The notes beneath the pieces are model-generated. The model saw nothing but the letters and a program-made list of their open reading frames with translations, made no database searches and was not told the origin of the DNA. A stretch of 22,105 bases of DNA, from the NCBI GenBank assembly GCA_036939355.1, contig JALLAP010000238.1, positions 1-22,105 on the forward strand, written 5' to 3'. This DNA comes from Thalassiosira profunda. Its lineage: Eukaryota > Bacillariophyta > Thalassiosirophyceae > Thalassiosirales > Thalassiosiraceae. The position numbers and the translations under genes are program-made. The first letter of the stretch is position 1, and each line of letters starts with the position of its first letter. Positions 1 to 9,800 of the stretch are shown here, piece after piece.

Positions 1-319
1 TCCACCAGAGGAGGAAGAGGAATATGGTGCATCCCTCCACCTTGCCGTCTTTGAGGGTCTGAAAGTCGAATTTGTTCCGCACGAAGCCGATCAAATCCAA
101 GATGAGGATGAGGAGGCTAGCGCCAAAGGTCACCATGCCGAAGACGTCCATGTTCGTGTGCGCGAGGTGGTAGTGCGCCTCGAGGTCGGCGTTGCGCGTT
201 TCCCGGACGGAGACGAAGTTGGTCAGGGACGCGACGCAGATGAGGAGGTAGCACCGCCACTTGGGGTTGTACGCCCGGGATTGGGCCGCGTCGGCGGCGG
301 CGGTGGTGCCCTGCGCCAT
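1..319 (-). CDS. Multi-span membrane protein, 5' part only (runs off left edge)
   Basis: An open frame runs from an ATG at 319-317 to the window edge without a stop, giving 106 codons. After a short Ala-rich start there is a hydrophobic segment at about residues 23-38 (CYLLICVASLTNFVSV), a loop, a strong second one at about 60-80 (ending ILILDLIGFV), a charged stretch, and the start of a third (CTIFLFLLWW) at the edge. This is the layout of a small multi-span membrane protein. I recall similar uncharacterised proteins from stramenopiles but cannot name a family. There is no long targeting leader, so the plasma membrane or an endomembrane is as likely as anything. The frame makes protein-like sequence with alternating loops and membrane segments, which overlapping frames do not. 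Function unknown; that the gene is real is fairly certain. Confidence 0.7.
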   Translation of the reverse strand, partial: MAQGTTAAADAAQSRAYNPKWRCYLLICVASLTNFVSVRETRNADLEAHYHLAHTNMDVFGMVTFGASLLILILDLIGFVRNKFDFQTLKDGKVEGCTIFLFLLWW

Positions 320-1048
320 GGTTGCAATTGTGTGCAGGGGCGGCTTTTGCGATACCTGTAGCTTGGCGTCTCGCGTCTCGCAGTCGGGTTGCAATTATTT
401 GGTGCACGTGATGTGCGCAACAACATGCAAAGTTCTATTTCTTGGCGCGTCCCCGCACGCGGAGCGTCACCCTACGACGTACGATGCCCGAGCGCACCTC
501 ACCCAAGCTATGTAGTGGCACCGGCCGGCGGGGCGGGGAGGCAGGACTGGGCGCCTGGGCGGCCGCCGATTCGACCGCGGTGAAGAGGAGGGCACGTCGG
601 TCTCTCGTCTCTTGCTTTTTGCCAAAAGTATCCTAATTTGTACTATTCCTACGTACTTTTCTCAATTTGTGACACAAAGAAGAGTTTCAGCGTCTTGCCC
701 TTCTTCGCGCCCTTCAGCCCATAGCCAGAGTTCGCCGCCCTTTTCATGCAGCAAACGCCGGCCAGCGACGGAGAACTGGTGGGTTGGCTCATCTGCCTCG
801 GCGAGGTGGCGCAGAGGGCAGTAGGCGGGGCTGGCAGCAACGGCGCGGCAAGGTGCGTGCACTGAAGCAAGGTGCATCATTAATTCTTTCAGCTGCGGAA
901 CGAAGCAAAAGAAGCCGCGACGCTACCTTCTCGCATGAAGGCACTCCACCGCCGGTATCTTGTGCGTTCTTGGTTCACAGTATCGTATTGTTCATCGGTC
1001 AAGTATCATAAAACACAAAAGGACAACCAAAACACCAGCAGAGAAAAG
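320..1048. other. Intergenic region between two divergent genes
   Basis: This 729-bp stretch separates the minus-strand membrane protein (ATG at 319) from the plus-strand hydrolase (ATG at 1049). Short open frames cross it on both strands, but none has recognisable protein character. A CACGTG core lies at 405-410 inside GTGCACGTGA (402-411), about 83 bp upstream of the membrane protein's ATG. The last 80 bp before the hydrolase ATG are A-rich and look like a 5' leader. No transposon ends or RNA genes were seen. Confidence 0.5.
402..411. promoter_or_regulatory. Extended G-box GTGCACGTGA
   Basis: GTGCACGTGA contains the palindromic G-box core CACGTG, the usual target of bHLH or bZIP factors. 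It lies 83 bp upstream of the ATG of the membrane protein. The same 10-mer recurs, inverted, at 2774-2783 and at 6372-6381. That it regulates anything is inference. Confidence 0.3.
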
Positions 1049-1615
1049 ATGACGGATTCACCTCCCCGCCGCGCCCTCGTAATCGTCGACATGTCCGTTG
1101 AGCAAGTCGCAGGCATCAGCTACAACGCCCGAACCCTCATTTCGAACTGCCGCACGCTCGCAGAAAATGAGTACTTCAACTTACGCATCGACTGCAGGCT
1201 GTGGCTGCGGTCTCCCGACGAGTCCAGCCTGAGTTGGGTGTGGCCCGAAACTGCCAAGACTATGTTCGTGGCCGGCTCGAAGGGCGCGTCCTTGATCCCG
1301 GAGCTCGGCGAATTGTCGTCTGGTATGCTTTTCGTGCCAAAGAACAATTACAGTTGCTTCGCCAACTCCACTCTTCTATCCACGTTGCTCGATGCGAACA
1401 TTGAGGAGGTTTACGTTTGTGGTATCAACACCGACTATTGCGTTTTTGCAACGGCCCTGGACTCGTTCCAGAACAAATTGCGAACGTTTGTGGTGGAAGA
1501 TGCAATTTCATCGATGCATGGTAAAGACGCTCATCAAGATGGGTTGCGCAATTTTGTGAAGCATTTTGGAGATGAGGTGCTGGTCAAGACGGAGGATTGC
1601 ATAGTATCTGAATAA
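1049..1615 (+). CDS. Isochorismatase-family (cysteine hydrolase) protein
   Basis: A 188-aa protein of the isochorismatase/nicotinamidase fold (Pfam PF00857), whose members hydrolyse amides or vinyl ethers through an Asp-Lys-Cys triad. All three are visible: D14 in ALVIVDM, K98 in VPKNNYSCF, and nucleophile C131 in GINTDYCVFATA. The segment VVEDAISS matches the usual strand and helix after the nucleophile. Length fits the family (about 180-210 aa). The ATG at 1049 was chosen because the fold begins directly after it; the open frame extends upstream to 935, but that extension is leader-like and unlike the family. The Asp-X-His pair that binds metal in nicotinamidases is not seen; the aligned region reads RIDCRLWLRSP. 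The substrate cannot be told. No targeting signal is visible, so it is probably cytosolic. It converges with GAPDH, with 215 bp between the stops. Confidence 0.85.
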   Translation: MTDSPPRRALVIVDMSVEQVAGISYNARTLISNCRTLAENEYFNLRIDCRLWLRSPDESSLSWVWPETAKTMFVAGSKGASLIPELGELSSGMLFVPKNNYSCFANSTLLSTLLDANIEEVYVCGINTDYCVFATALDSFQNKLRTFVVEDAISSMHGKDAHQDGLRNFVKHFGDEVLVKTEDCIVSE

Positions 1616-1830
1616 TACTGCGAGACCTCAGAACTGTCAATCAAGAGTAGATAATAATATGAAAGAAGAGTATCGTACTCATACCAATAGGCAACAAAAT
1701 ATTTTGCGTCTATCTTTTATCCATCAAATCGACTCGAACTCCCGCTGCAATCCAGAAAGATCCTGCGCCTCTAACCAAAACGCGACATGCTTTCCATCAA
1801 ACAACGAACGTCCATTTCACACCGAATCTC

Positions 1831-3279
<1,449 letters not shown>

Positions 3280-3488
3280 GGTTGCGGAGGGGTTTGGACG
3301 AGCAAAAGAAAAATGAGCGGTCCAAAAGCAACTCGCCTCGCCAGAAGAAATGACGTGGCCAGGCGGAGGAAAGTGGAGGGAGGAGTCCCGAGTGGGGAGA
3401 TCCAAGAATGAGTCACGAGTAGTACCAAGCGTTTGCTCTGGCTGGCTTCTTCTTCCTCCCTTCCTTTTCCTCCACAACCCCAACAACC
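3280..3488. promoter_or_regulatory. Divergent promoter shared by GAPDH and the duplicated-motif gene
   Basis: Only 209 bp separate the two ATGs, so both 5' leaders and core promoters must lie here. Two classic bZIP-type sites are visible: TGACGT at 3351-3356 (the core of CO2/cAMP-responsive elements described in diatoms) and the palindromic TGAGTCA at 3409-3415. A C/T-rich, plus-strand leader precedes the ATG at 3489. No TATA box is obvious. Use of the sites is inference. Confidence 0.5.
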
Positions 3489-4253
3489 ATGGCCGCCGCC
3501 GCTGTAGCCTCGCCCGGATCCCGCCTCCACGACCCCTTCTCCCGCCACGCGACGCACTACGCGCCGGGGCGGGAGGCGTCGGCCTTCCTGGAGCTCCTCG
3601 CGGTCGACCGGCTGATCGATTGCAAATCGGGGCCGAGCGAGGAAACGGCCCTGCTGAACGAGCTGCGGGGGGTCGATTTGGAGTTTGCAAGGGCGGACAT
3701 CAGGCATCACCACAATGTGGCGACGGCGCCGGAATTGCAGGAGGAGAAGGACGCGTTTCTGGATCTTTTAAAGACGGACATGGAGGTTGATACGGCCGCG
3801 GGCCGTAGCTCGTCGGATGACGTGCACTACGCCACCACGCGGGCCCTGCACGATCCGTACACCAAAAAAGAGCACGGCGCCATCGAGGAGTTCGGGGGCA
3901 TGTATGCCTCGACCGTCGACGGGGGAGAGCGCGAGCTGCGGGACAACGTGGTCCTGATGCATTTGCTGGCGGTCGACGAGAGCATCGATGACACGAGACG
4001 GTACACCGAGCTTGTGGCATCGGACGATTACGCCCTCATCGCGGAATTGAGCGACGTCGACAGGGAGGTGAGCGGGGCGAAGCGCCGGGCGCTGCTGGTG
4101 GAGGATTTGCAGGGATTGTTGGACGTGGACCATTTGGTGGACGGAGTCAAGAAGGCGGAGGCGAGCTCGGCGGCTCCTGTGGGGGGAGGGAAGCGGTCGA
4201 TCTTCTCGGCCAAGGAGAAGTACACCGCCAAGGTGGCGAGCCAGTCCAGGTAG
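3489..4253 (+). CDS. Uncharacterised 254-aa protein made of two copies of a three-motif unit
   Basis: No known family is recognised. The protein has a clear internal duplication. Unit A has LHDPF (13-17), FLELLAVDRLID (33-44), LLNELRGVDLEFA (55-67) and FLDLLKTDMEVD (90-101). Unit B has LHDPY (120-124), LMHLLAVDESID (156-167), LIAELSDVDREVS (183-195) and LQGLLDVDHLVD (207-218). The common core is leucine-rich followed by x-V/T-D-x-x-(I/V)-D, so six short acidic helices are likely. The tail (about 234-254) is basic (KRSIFSAKEKYTAK). There is no signal peptide or membrane segment; a soluble cytosolic or nuclear protein is likely. The ATG at 3489 sits in AACCATGGCC, a good eukaryotic start context. 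It diverges from GAPDH. The function is unknown; the repeated helices may be a binding scaffold, which is inference. Confidence 0.75.
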   Translation: MAAAAVASPGSRLHDPFSRHATHYAPGREASAFLELLAVDRLIDCKSGPSEETALLNELRGVDLEFARADIRHHHNVATAPELQEEKDAFLDLLKTDMEVDTAAGRSSSDDVHYATTRALHDPYTKKEHGAIEEFGGMYASTVDGGERELRDNVVLMHLLAVDESIDDTRRYTELVASDDYALIAELSDVDREVSGAKRRALLVEDLQGLLDVDHLVDGVKKAEASSAAPVGGGKRSIFSAKEKYTAKVASQSR

Positions 4254-4386
4254 AACAAATACTGTGTCGAAGTTTCAGTGTGATTTCTGTTGAGTTGACG
4301 GGATGCGGCCGCAGTAAAGATCGTGAAAACTATATTCCACTTGGGTCACGATAACAGAGCTGTGTTTGCTTTCAGAACTGTCTGTG

Positions 4387-4903
4387 TCAATGAAGTGGGG
4401 TTGGCCCCCAGTTGAATCCCAGGGCATCCAAAGCGGCTATGCGTCCGCCGTCCAGTTTCATGTCACCTCGCCGCCATGCTTCGCTTTGTATTACGTCAGC
4501 TGTTCGATCCTCTCCTGGAATGAATTGTTTGTTGCTTTCCTACTCAGTGGCTCCCAATCGAATCCTATGGCGTCCAAACAGGCGATGCGTTCCTCGGTCA
4601 GTTTCATATTACCATGTCCTCTGCGTGCAGTTCTGATGTTGACACAGAATTGAGCAAGGCTTTTGTCCTCGCTCTTCTTCACGTTGACGTGCCCCTGCAC
4701 GACTTTGTATGCTATCAGCTCTTCCACTCTCTCGGCAAATGTCTTTGGGGACTTGCCCCTTCGTGACTTCCAATCAAACCCAAGAGCGTCCAAAGAGGCT
4801 ATGCGTTCCTTCGTCAGCTTTCTCCTCGTGCTGCATTCTGGATTATTGCGGGCATATCTCAGGTGGCTGCAAAACTGATACAGGCTTTTGTCTTCCCTCG
4901 CCT
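4387..4903 (-). pseudogene. Decaying 3' tail of the HA-repeat array
   Basis: Downstream of the HA gene's stop, the minus strand still encodes HA repeats. A frame open from 4907 to 4491 holds the second part of one unit (EDKSLYQFC ... IASLDALGFDW), one full unit (EDKSLAQFC ... IACLDAIGFDW) and the start of another (SFQERIEQLT), then stops. A third frame down to 4387 carries the end of a unit (RRGDMKLDGGRIAALDALGF, then NW) before a stop. In that last unit the middle, which would hold the EDKSLxxFC motif, is missing. These are the remains of about three more repeats that once belonged to the upstream protein. No ATG starts them, so I do not call an independent gene. Confidence 0.7.
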
Positions 4904-6340
4904 TCACGCCTGTCTGACATTATTGCAAAACCTAGTAAGCCTTTTGTCTTCGCCTTCCTTCACGTTCGGATGCCCGTGCTTGGCTTTGTACGCCTTCAAT
5001 TCTTCCAATCTCTCCTGAAACGACTGAACCTTCCCCTTCCGTGGCTCCCAAACGAATCCGAGTGCATTTAAGGAGGCGATGCGTTCCTCCGTCAGCTTTA
5101 TCCCACCATTCCCTGGATTAATGCGGGACTTCCTGGTGCCCGAGCAGAATTGAGCAAGGCTTTTGTTTTTACTCTTCGTCACGCTGAGGTGCCCATGCTC
5201 GGCTCTGAATGCCGTCAATTCTTCCAATCTTTCCTGAAACACATCAATATTTTTATGCGGTGGCATCCATTCAAATCCGAGGCCATCCAAAGCAGCAATG
5301 CGTTCATCTGTCAGTTTCATATTGCCATGCCCCCTTCGGGCCTCCCTGAGGTGAGCGCAGAAACGATACAGGCTTTTGTCTTCGCTCGGCTTCACCCTGA
5401 CATGCCCGTGCTTTGCTTTGTACGCCTTCAGCTCTTCCAATCTCTCCTGAAACGACTTGTTTTTCTTACTCTGCTGCTGCAGCCCCCAATCGAATCCAAG
5501 GTCGTCCAAAGAGGCGATGCGTGAGCCGTCCAGATTCACACCGCCGAGTCCTCTGCGGGCCTGTCTGATATTAGTACAGAATCCATAGAGGCTTTTGTCT
5601 TTGTCCCACTTCACCTCCAGATGCCCATTCTTGGCTTTGTACGTCTTCAACTCTTTGAGTCTCTCCTCAAAAGACTTTGGGGGCCTCTTGCTCTGCTGCC
5701 AATCGAATCCGAGGGCATCTAACGAGGCGATGCGATCATCTGTAAGTTTTGTCATACTACGTCCTGGATTTCTGCGCGCGTGCCTGATGTTGGCACAGAA
5801 CTGATACAGGCTTTTGTCTTCGCTCCTTTTCGGGCTGAGGTGCCCATGTTTTGCTTTGTAGGCTTTCAGCGATTCGACCCTCTCCTTAAACAACTCCTCC
5901 TGAGGCTCCCAGTCGAATCCAAGGGCATCCAAAGAGGCGATGCGTCCCACAGTTAGCTTTATTGTCCCAGGGCGTCCTGGACTTCTGCGCGCCCGTCTGA
6001 CGTCGACACAGAATTGAGCTAGGCTTTTGTCTTGGCCCCAATTCACTCTTAAATGCCCGTGTCTTGCTTTGTACGCTTTCAGCTCGTCTATTCTTTTGAG
6101 AAAGGTAGGATCACCAACTCCGGAAATCTGCTTCTGCGGAACCTCCTTCAGTTCCGGGCCAACGATGCCCAGCATTTCGTCGTCGGTATCCTCCTCCTCG
6201 ACCTTTACATACAACTTATCCTTGACACACGAAGCAGCAGGGGTCTTGATGGGCGTTCTGCGGAGGGGGTTCCACTGGAACGCCTCCGCCGACGGAGCGC
6301 CCGCCGCCAGCAGGAGGAGGCACGCCGTCGCCAGCCGCAT
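4904..6340 (-). CDS. HA-repeat protein with predicted plastid-targeting leader
   Basis: A 478-aa protein with five full and one partial helicase-associated (HA, Pfam PF03457) repeats of about 70 aa. Each has the pattern ERhxELKAYKAKHGHhxVKxxEDKSLxxFCxxhRxARR..hKLTxxRIASLDALGFDW. No helicase motor domain is present. HA domains in other proteins bind nucleic acid, so binding is the likely role. The start is the ATG at 6340-6338; the frame stays open a few codons upstream without another ATG. From there the protein begins with a secretory signal (MRLATACLLLLAAGAPSAEA) and a phenylalanine at the cleavage site (A20|F21), then a basic stretch FQWNPLRRTPIKTP. This is the bipartite leader of nucleus-encoded plastid proteins in diatoms. 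The stop at 4904-4906 lies inside a repeat and comes from a frame break. The upstream region is shared with the giant plus-strand gene. Confidence 0.85.
   Translation of the reverse strand: MRLATACLLLLAAGAPSAEAFQWNPLRRTPIKTPAASCVKDKLYVKVEEEDTDDEMLGIVGPELKEVPQKQISGVGDPTFLKRIDELKAYKARHGHLRVNWGQDKSLAQFCVDVRRARRSPGRPGTIKLTVGRIASLDALGFDWEPQEELFKERVESLKAYKAKHGHLSPKRSEDKSLYQFCANIRHARRNPGRSMTKLTDDRIASLDALGFDWQQSKRPPKSFEERLKELKTYKAKNGHLEVKWDKDKSLYGFCTNIRQARRGLGGVNLDGSRIASLDDLGFDWGLQQQSKKNKSFQERLEELKAYKAKHGHVRVKPSEDKSLYRFCAHLREARRGHGNMKLTDERIAALDGLGFEWMPPHKNIDVFQERLEELTAFRAEHGHLSVTKSKNKSLAQFCSGTRKSRINPGNGGIKLTEERIASLNALGFVWEPRKGKVQSFQERLEELKAYKAKHGHPNVKEGEDKRLTRFCNNVRQA
4908..4963 (-). repeat. 56-nt partial HA-repeat copy that breaks the frame
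   Basis: On the minus strand, 4963-4908 encodes VKEGEDKRLTRFCNNVRQA, and the next bases from 4907 encode VKAREDKSLYQFCSHLRYA: the same part of an HA unit twice in a row. The first copy is 56 nt, not a multiple of three, so the second is read out of frame and the protein stops at once. Leaving out these 56 nt would join HGHPN to VKAREDKS in frame and give one normal repeat. Confidence 0.75.
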
Positions 6341-6860
6341 GGTGCCCCCGAGCAATGTGTCAAATCACCGTTCACGTGCACCGACGCGAGGGAGGTGATG
6401 TTGTGTGCACCAACTATCCTCGAGTGGAAATGAGCTACTTTCCGCGGACCATGCGCACGCCGCGCCTCGATGGCCGTTGACGACTGCAGCGCAATAGGCC
6501 CTTTGATCGGCCGCTACTGATGGAGCCGCGCGAGGATTTTGAGGTGGAGCGGGTGTGGTGCCACGACGTCAAGAAGTCGAAAGTGGGAAATACGAGCTTC
6601 TGATAAATTATTTATGGACAATTTCATAAGAGGCATATTTGTTACGAAGCTTGTACGGAGAATTCAAATCGCGCGGTTTGCGCGCGCTGAGGCCGGGCCG
6701 GCCCCCATCTGGATTTCACTATTTCACTCCGCGCGCGAGAACCATGGCCACCGACCCCCCGCGGCGGCCCCGCAGTACACGCTGCGGCGCTTCCTGCGGC
6801 AGCAGAGCCATGCAGCCGCCGCCGAGCGAGCGGCGCCCGACGTCGGCGCGCCGGAATGCA
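6341..6860. promoter_or_regulatory. Divergent upstream region of two plastid-leader genes
   Basis: This 520-bp region lies between the ATG of the HA-repeat gene (6340) and that of the giant coiled-coil gene (6861). A G-box-like 10-mer is at 6372-6381, 32 bp upstream of the HA gene's ATG. An AT-rich TATA-like stretch (AAATTATTTATG) is near 6604-6615. A 27-codon ATG frame at 6520-6603 could act as an upstream ORF of the plus-strand gene. The frame of the giant gene is open back to 6639, but I read this part as leader because a signal peptide starts at 6861. Confidence 0.45.
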
Positions 6861-9800
6861 ATGGCGCCGGTATTTGCAATCTCCGCGTCCGCGTCTTTGG
6901 TGCACGCGACATGTGCCTTCGTGTCCCCATCGACCGCCCCTGCGGCAACAGCGCCCTTTGCAACAACCGCGCCGTCCATACCAGTACTCTTCGCGGTCAG
7001 GGATAAACGGAGCGCCCTGTGGGCGACGAAAGCGCCCGCCCGCCTCGGCTTCGGGATGAGCGACGAGGAGCACGAGAAGGCGAAGGCGCGGGAGTGGCAG
7101 GTGCGGGCGGTCCGCTCCGCCGACGGGCGCGAGAAGGTCACCGTCGTCGACAAGGGTAGTAAGAGCAGCCCCGACAGCGAGGACGAACAGGGTGGTAGAG
7201 ATGACGAGAGGGAAATAATTGGCCGGGGCGAGAACGGGACGGGAGACGAGGAGTGGAAGGTGTGGAGCAGCTTCGTCGGCTCGGAGATGGAAGAGGCCGA
7301 GGCGGAGCTGGCCGTGTATGGCGACGCCAACGCGCAGCTTCCGCTGGACGAGGAGGACGTGGAGGAGATTGCAGCGATGCTGGTCGAGGAGCCTCCCACC
7401 TTGCGGCAATTGCGGGGCAGCTATTTGGGGGCGGAGGACGGTGGTGAGGCGGGGAGCAAGGATCAAGGCGACGTCCAGCCCGTCTCTCCCGATTTTGAGC
7501 GGTGGGTAGAAACCCTCTCCCTGGGCACCGATCCCGCCCTCGAACACATGGAAGTCGAGTGGTCCGCCGGCTCCGAGGAGGAGTGGCGGACGTATTCACC
7601 CCGCCTCGTCGTCCAGAGGGAGGTGAAGGAGGGAGACCCCGATTTCGAGGCCCAGTTGCAAACCCTCTCTCTGGGCGTGGACGCCACGCTGGAGCAGATG
7701 GACCAAGTCGAATCGACGTCGTTGGAAGTGGAGAAGGGGGATAATGTTGGAGATGCATCCGGCGAGGGAGAAGACGCGTCCACCGATGGCGGGGAGCAGG
7801 AGTTGTCGCTCAGAATAGATGCCACTCTTGATCGGATGGAGCAGGTTCTTTCGAACTTGGAACCGAAGGAGGAGGAGAATGGTGACGAGGGTGCATCCAG
7901 TGAGGGAGAAAAGGAGCAGGGGATATTGTCCTTGTCCGAGAAGCGGGCGCAGATCAAGGCGAAGGCTGCGGCCTTGGATGAGCAAGAAGATGTGCTGTCG
8001 GAGGCTGCAGAGGAGATGAAAGCGAAAAGTGTTGCAGCCGAGTCCACCACCCAGTCCCTTTCGTCGACGCACTCGATCGAGGAGGGATACGGCCAAAATG
8101 AGTTGAAAGAGCCGGCGGTCGAGGTCGCGGACGCCGTCGAAGCGCCCTCCCCCGAGGACAATGCCGCCAAAATTCTACCCGCAAAGCCAGCAGAAATGTA
8201 CGGTGAGAAGGCGATGAAGCAATATGAGAGTATCGAAATGACCGCGGAGGAGGCGCAACAGGCTCGAGAGGCCAGACTTGCGGCTGCCCCTGGTGCAGTG
8301 GAGGGCTCGTCTCAGAAAGATGCTAGCCCAGGCACTGATGTCAAGGAAGGGCAAACCGCCGAAGAGGCTGCGGCAGCTAGAGCGCAGCGAATGAAGGAGG
8401 CTGACGAAATGGCGAAAGCTCTGCGCGTGAGCGAACCTGTGGAAGATCTTGACGCGGGCGACGGCGAGGACGTTGCAGAGATGAGTTCCTCCACCGAGCC
8501 AAAAATACCAACAAATCTCGCACAGAGCACTGATGCTGCAGCGGATCCGAGCGAGCAAGGCGATTCGCCTGCAACGTTGGAGGACAAGGTCGAGGACAAT
8601 CCTCCAGTCGTCGAGGCTTTGAGCAGCATGTTCGAAGCGGCCAAGTCCTTCCTCCCCAGCCCGCCCGAGGTCCCGCCCACGCAACACAACATCGATCACA
8701 ACCACGACGCCACGAACGAGAACCTGTCGGAGATCAACGAGGGGCTGCAGAAGAAGCTCCAAGATCGAAAGCAGGATTTGGGACGGCTGCGCCGGAGGGT
8801 CAACGATCTGGAGCGAGAACTGCTCCGGGCCAAGAAGACGAAGGACAAAGAGACGAAGAAGGAGCTCGAAGAGCGGACGGCGTCGATGCGGGAGAAGTAC
8901 GATCGGCAGTTGGACCGGGCCAAGGAGACAATTGCCACACTCGAGACGGAGGAGAAGGCGCTGAACGAGGAATTGGCCGAGGGGAATGTGCGTCTGGAGG
9001 AGGCGCTGGAGGCGAAGGAACGCGTGGCCGCCGAGTACAGCTTTGCCATCAACAAGTTTGCCCGGCTGAAGGGCTCGGTCGACGCCGAAACCGCTGGTCT
9101 GTCCTCCAAGCTCGACGAGTCACAGCAGGAGGTGCTTTCCCTGGAGGCGCAGCTCGCCAACGCCACGGAGGAGGTTGAGAAGTATCAGATCGAGTCGAAG
9201 AGTTGGAGGGATGAGTGCACCAACAAGGCGAACCAACTCGAGGTTTTTACCTCCCGCGTCAAGGACATGCAAGGCACGATCGACAACCTGCAGAGCGGCA
9301 TCCACGACACACAGGAGAACATCGACAAGATCATATCCACGGCGAAGGCGGAAGAGAAGGCGCGGTCGAAGGACAACCTCCAACGATTGAGCGACGAGTA
9401 CGAGGCGATGATCCGGGCCAAGTCGAAGAAGATTGGCGAGCTGCGAACGGCGTTGCGAAGCGCCAATGCAAAGAGGCGACACGTGGAGCGGTTTGCCGAG
9501 AAGGAGAGAAAAGTGGCGGTGAAGGAGGTGCGGGATGAGCTGACGGCCGAGATCACGTTCTTGGAGAAGTCCTTCGAGGAGCTGCAGGCGGATCTGTCGA
9601 CCAACGCTCAGGCCTACGAAGATTGCATCCAGACCTTCGAGAAGGAGGCCAGAGAGAAGGATGAGCGAATTAGTGAACTGGAGAAGGAGCTGGAGGTCGC
9701 CAACGAGAAGATAGGCCAGCTGGGATCGCAAATCGAGGAGCTCACGGCAGAGGTGGAGACGGAGCGCACCCGCAATGCTAATCTCACAGCAACTGTGTCC

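Noticed and set aside
649..792. 48-aa minus-strand frame (from an ATG at 792)
   Set aside because: It ends in a protein-like lysine-rich stretch, but there is no domain, homologue known to me or splice partner, and a plus-strand frame overlaps it; not supportable.
935..1048. N-terminal extension of the isochorismatase-family protein
   Set aside because: The frame is open from an ATG at 935, but the extension has no family similarity and reads like an untranslated leader; the fold starts right after the ATG at 1049.
4491..4907. Independent small HA-repeat gene
   Set aside because: It starts with GTG in the middle of a repeat and directly follows the broken frame of the larger gene, so it is that gene's detached tail.
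4387..6340. Regular repeats of about 210 bp considered as a satellite or CRISPR-like array
   Set aside because: The repeats are in-frame protein repeats of the HA family with diverged third codon positions; there are no unique spacers.
6639..6860. Longer N-terminus of the giant plus-strand protein
   Set aside because: It would begin with TTG or with ATGs at 6744 or 6810, is Arg/Pro-rich, and would bury the signal peptide that starts at 6861.
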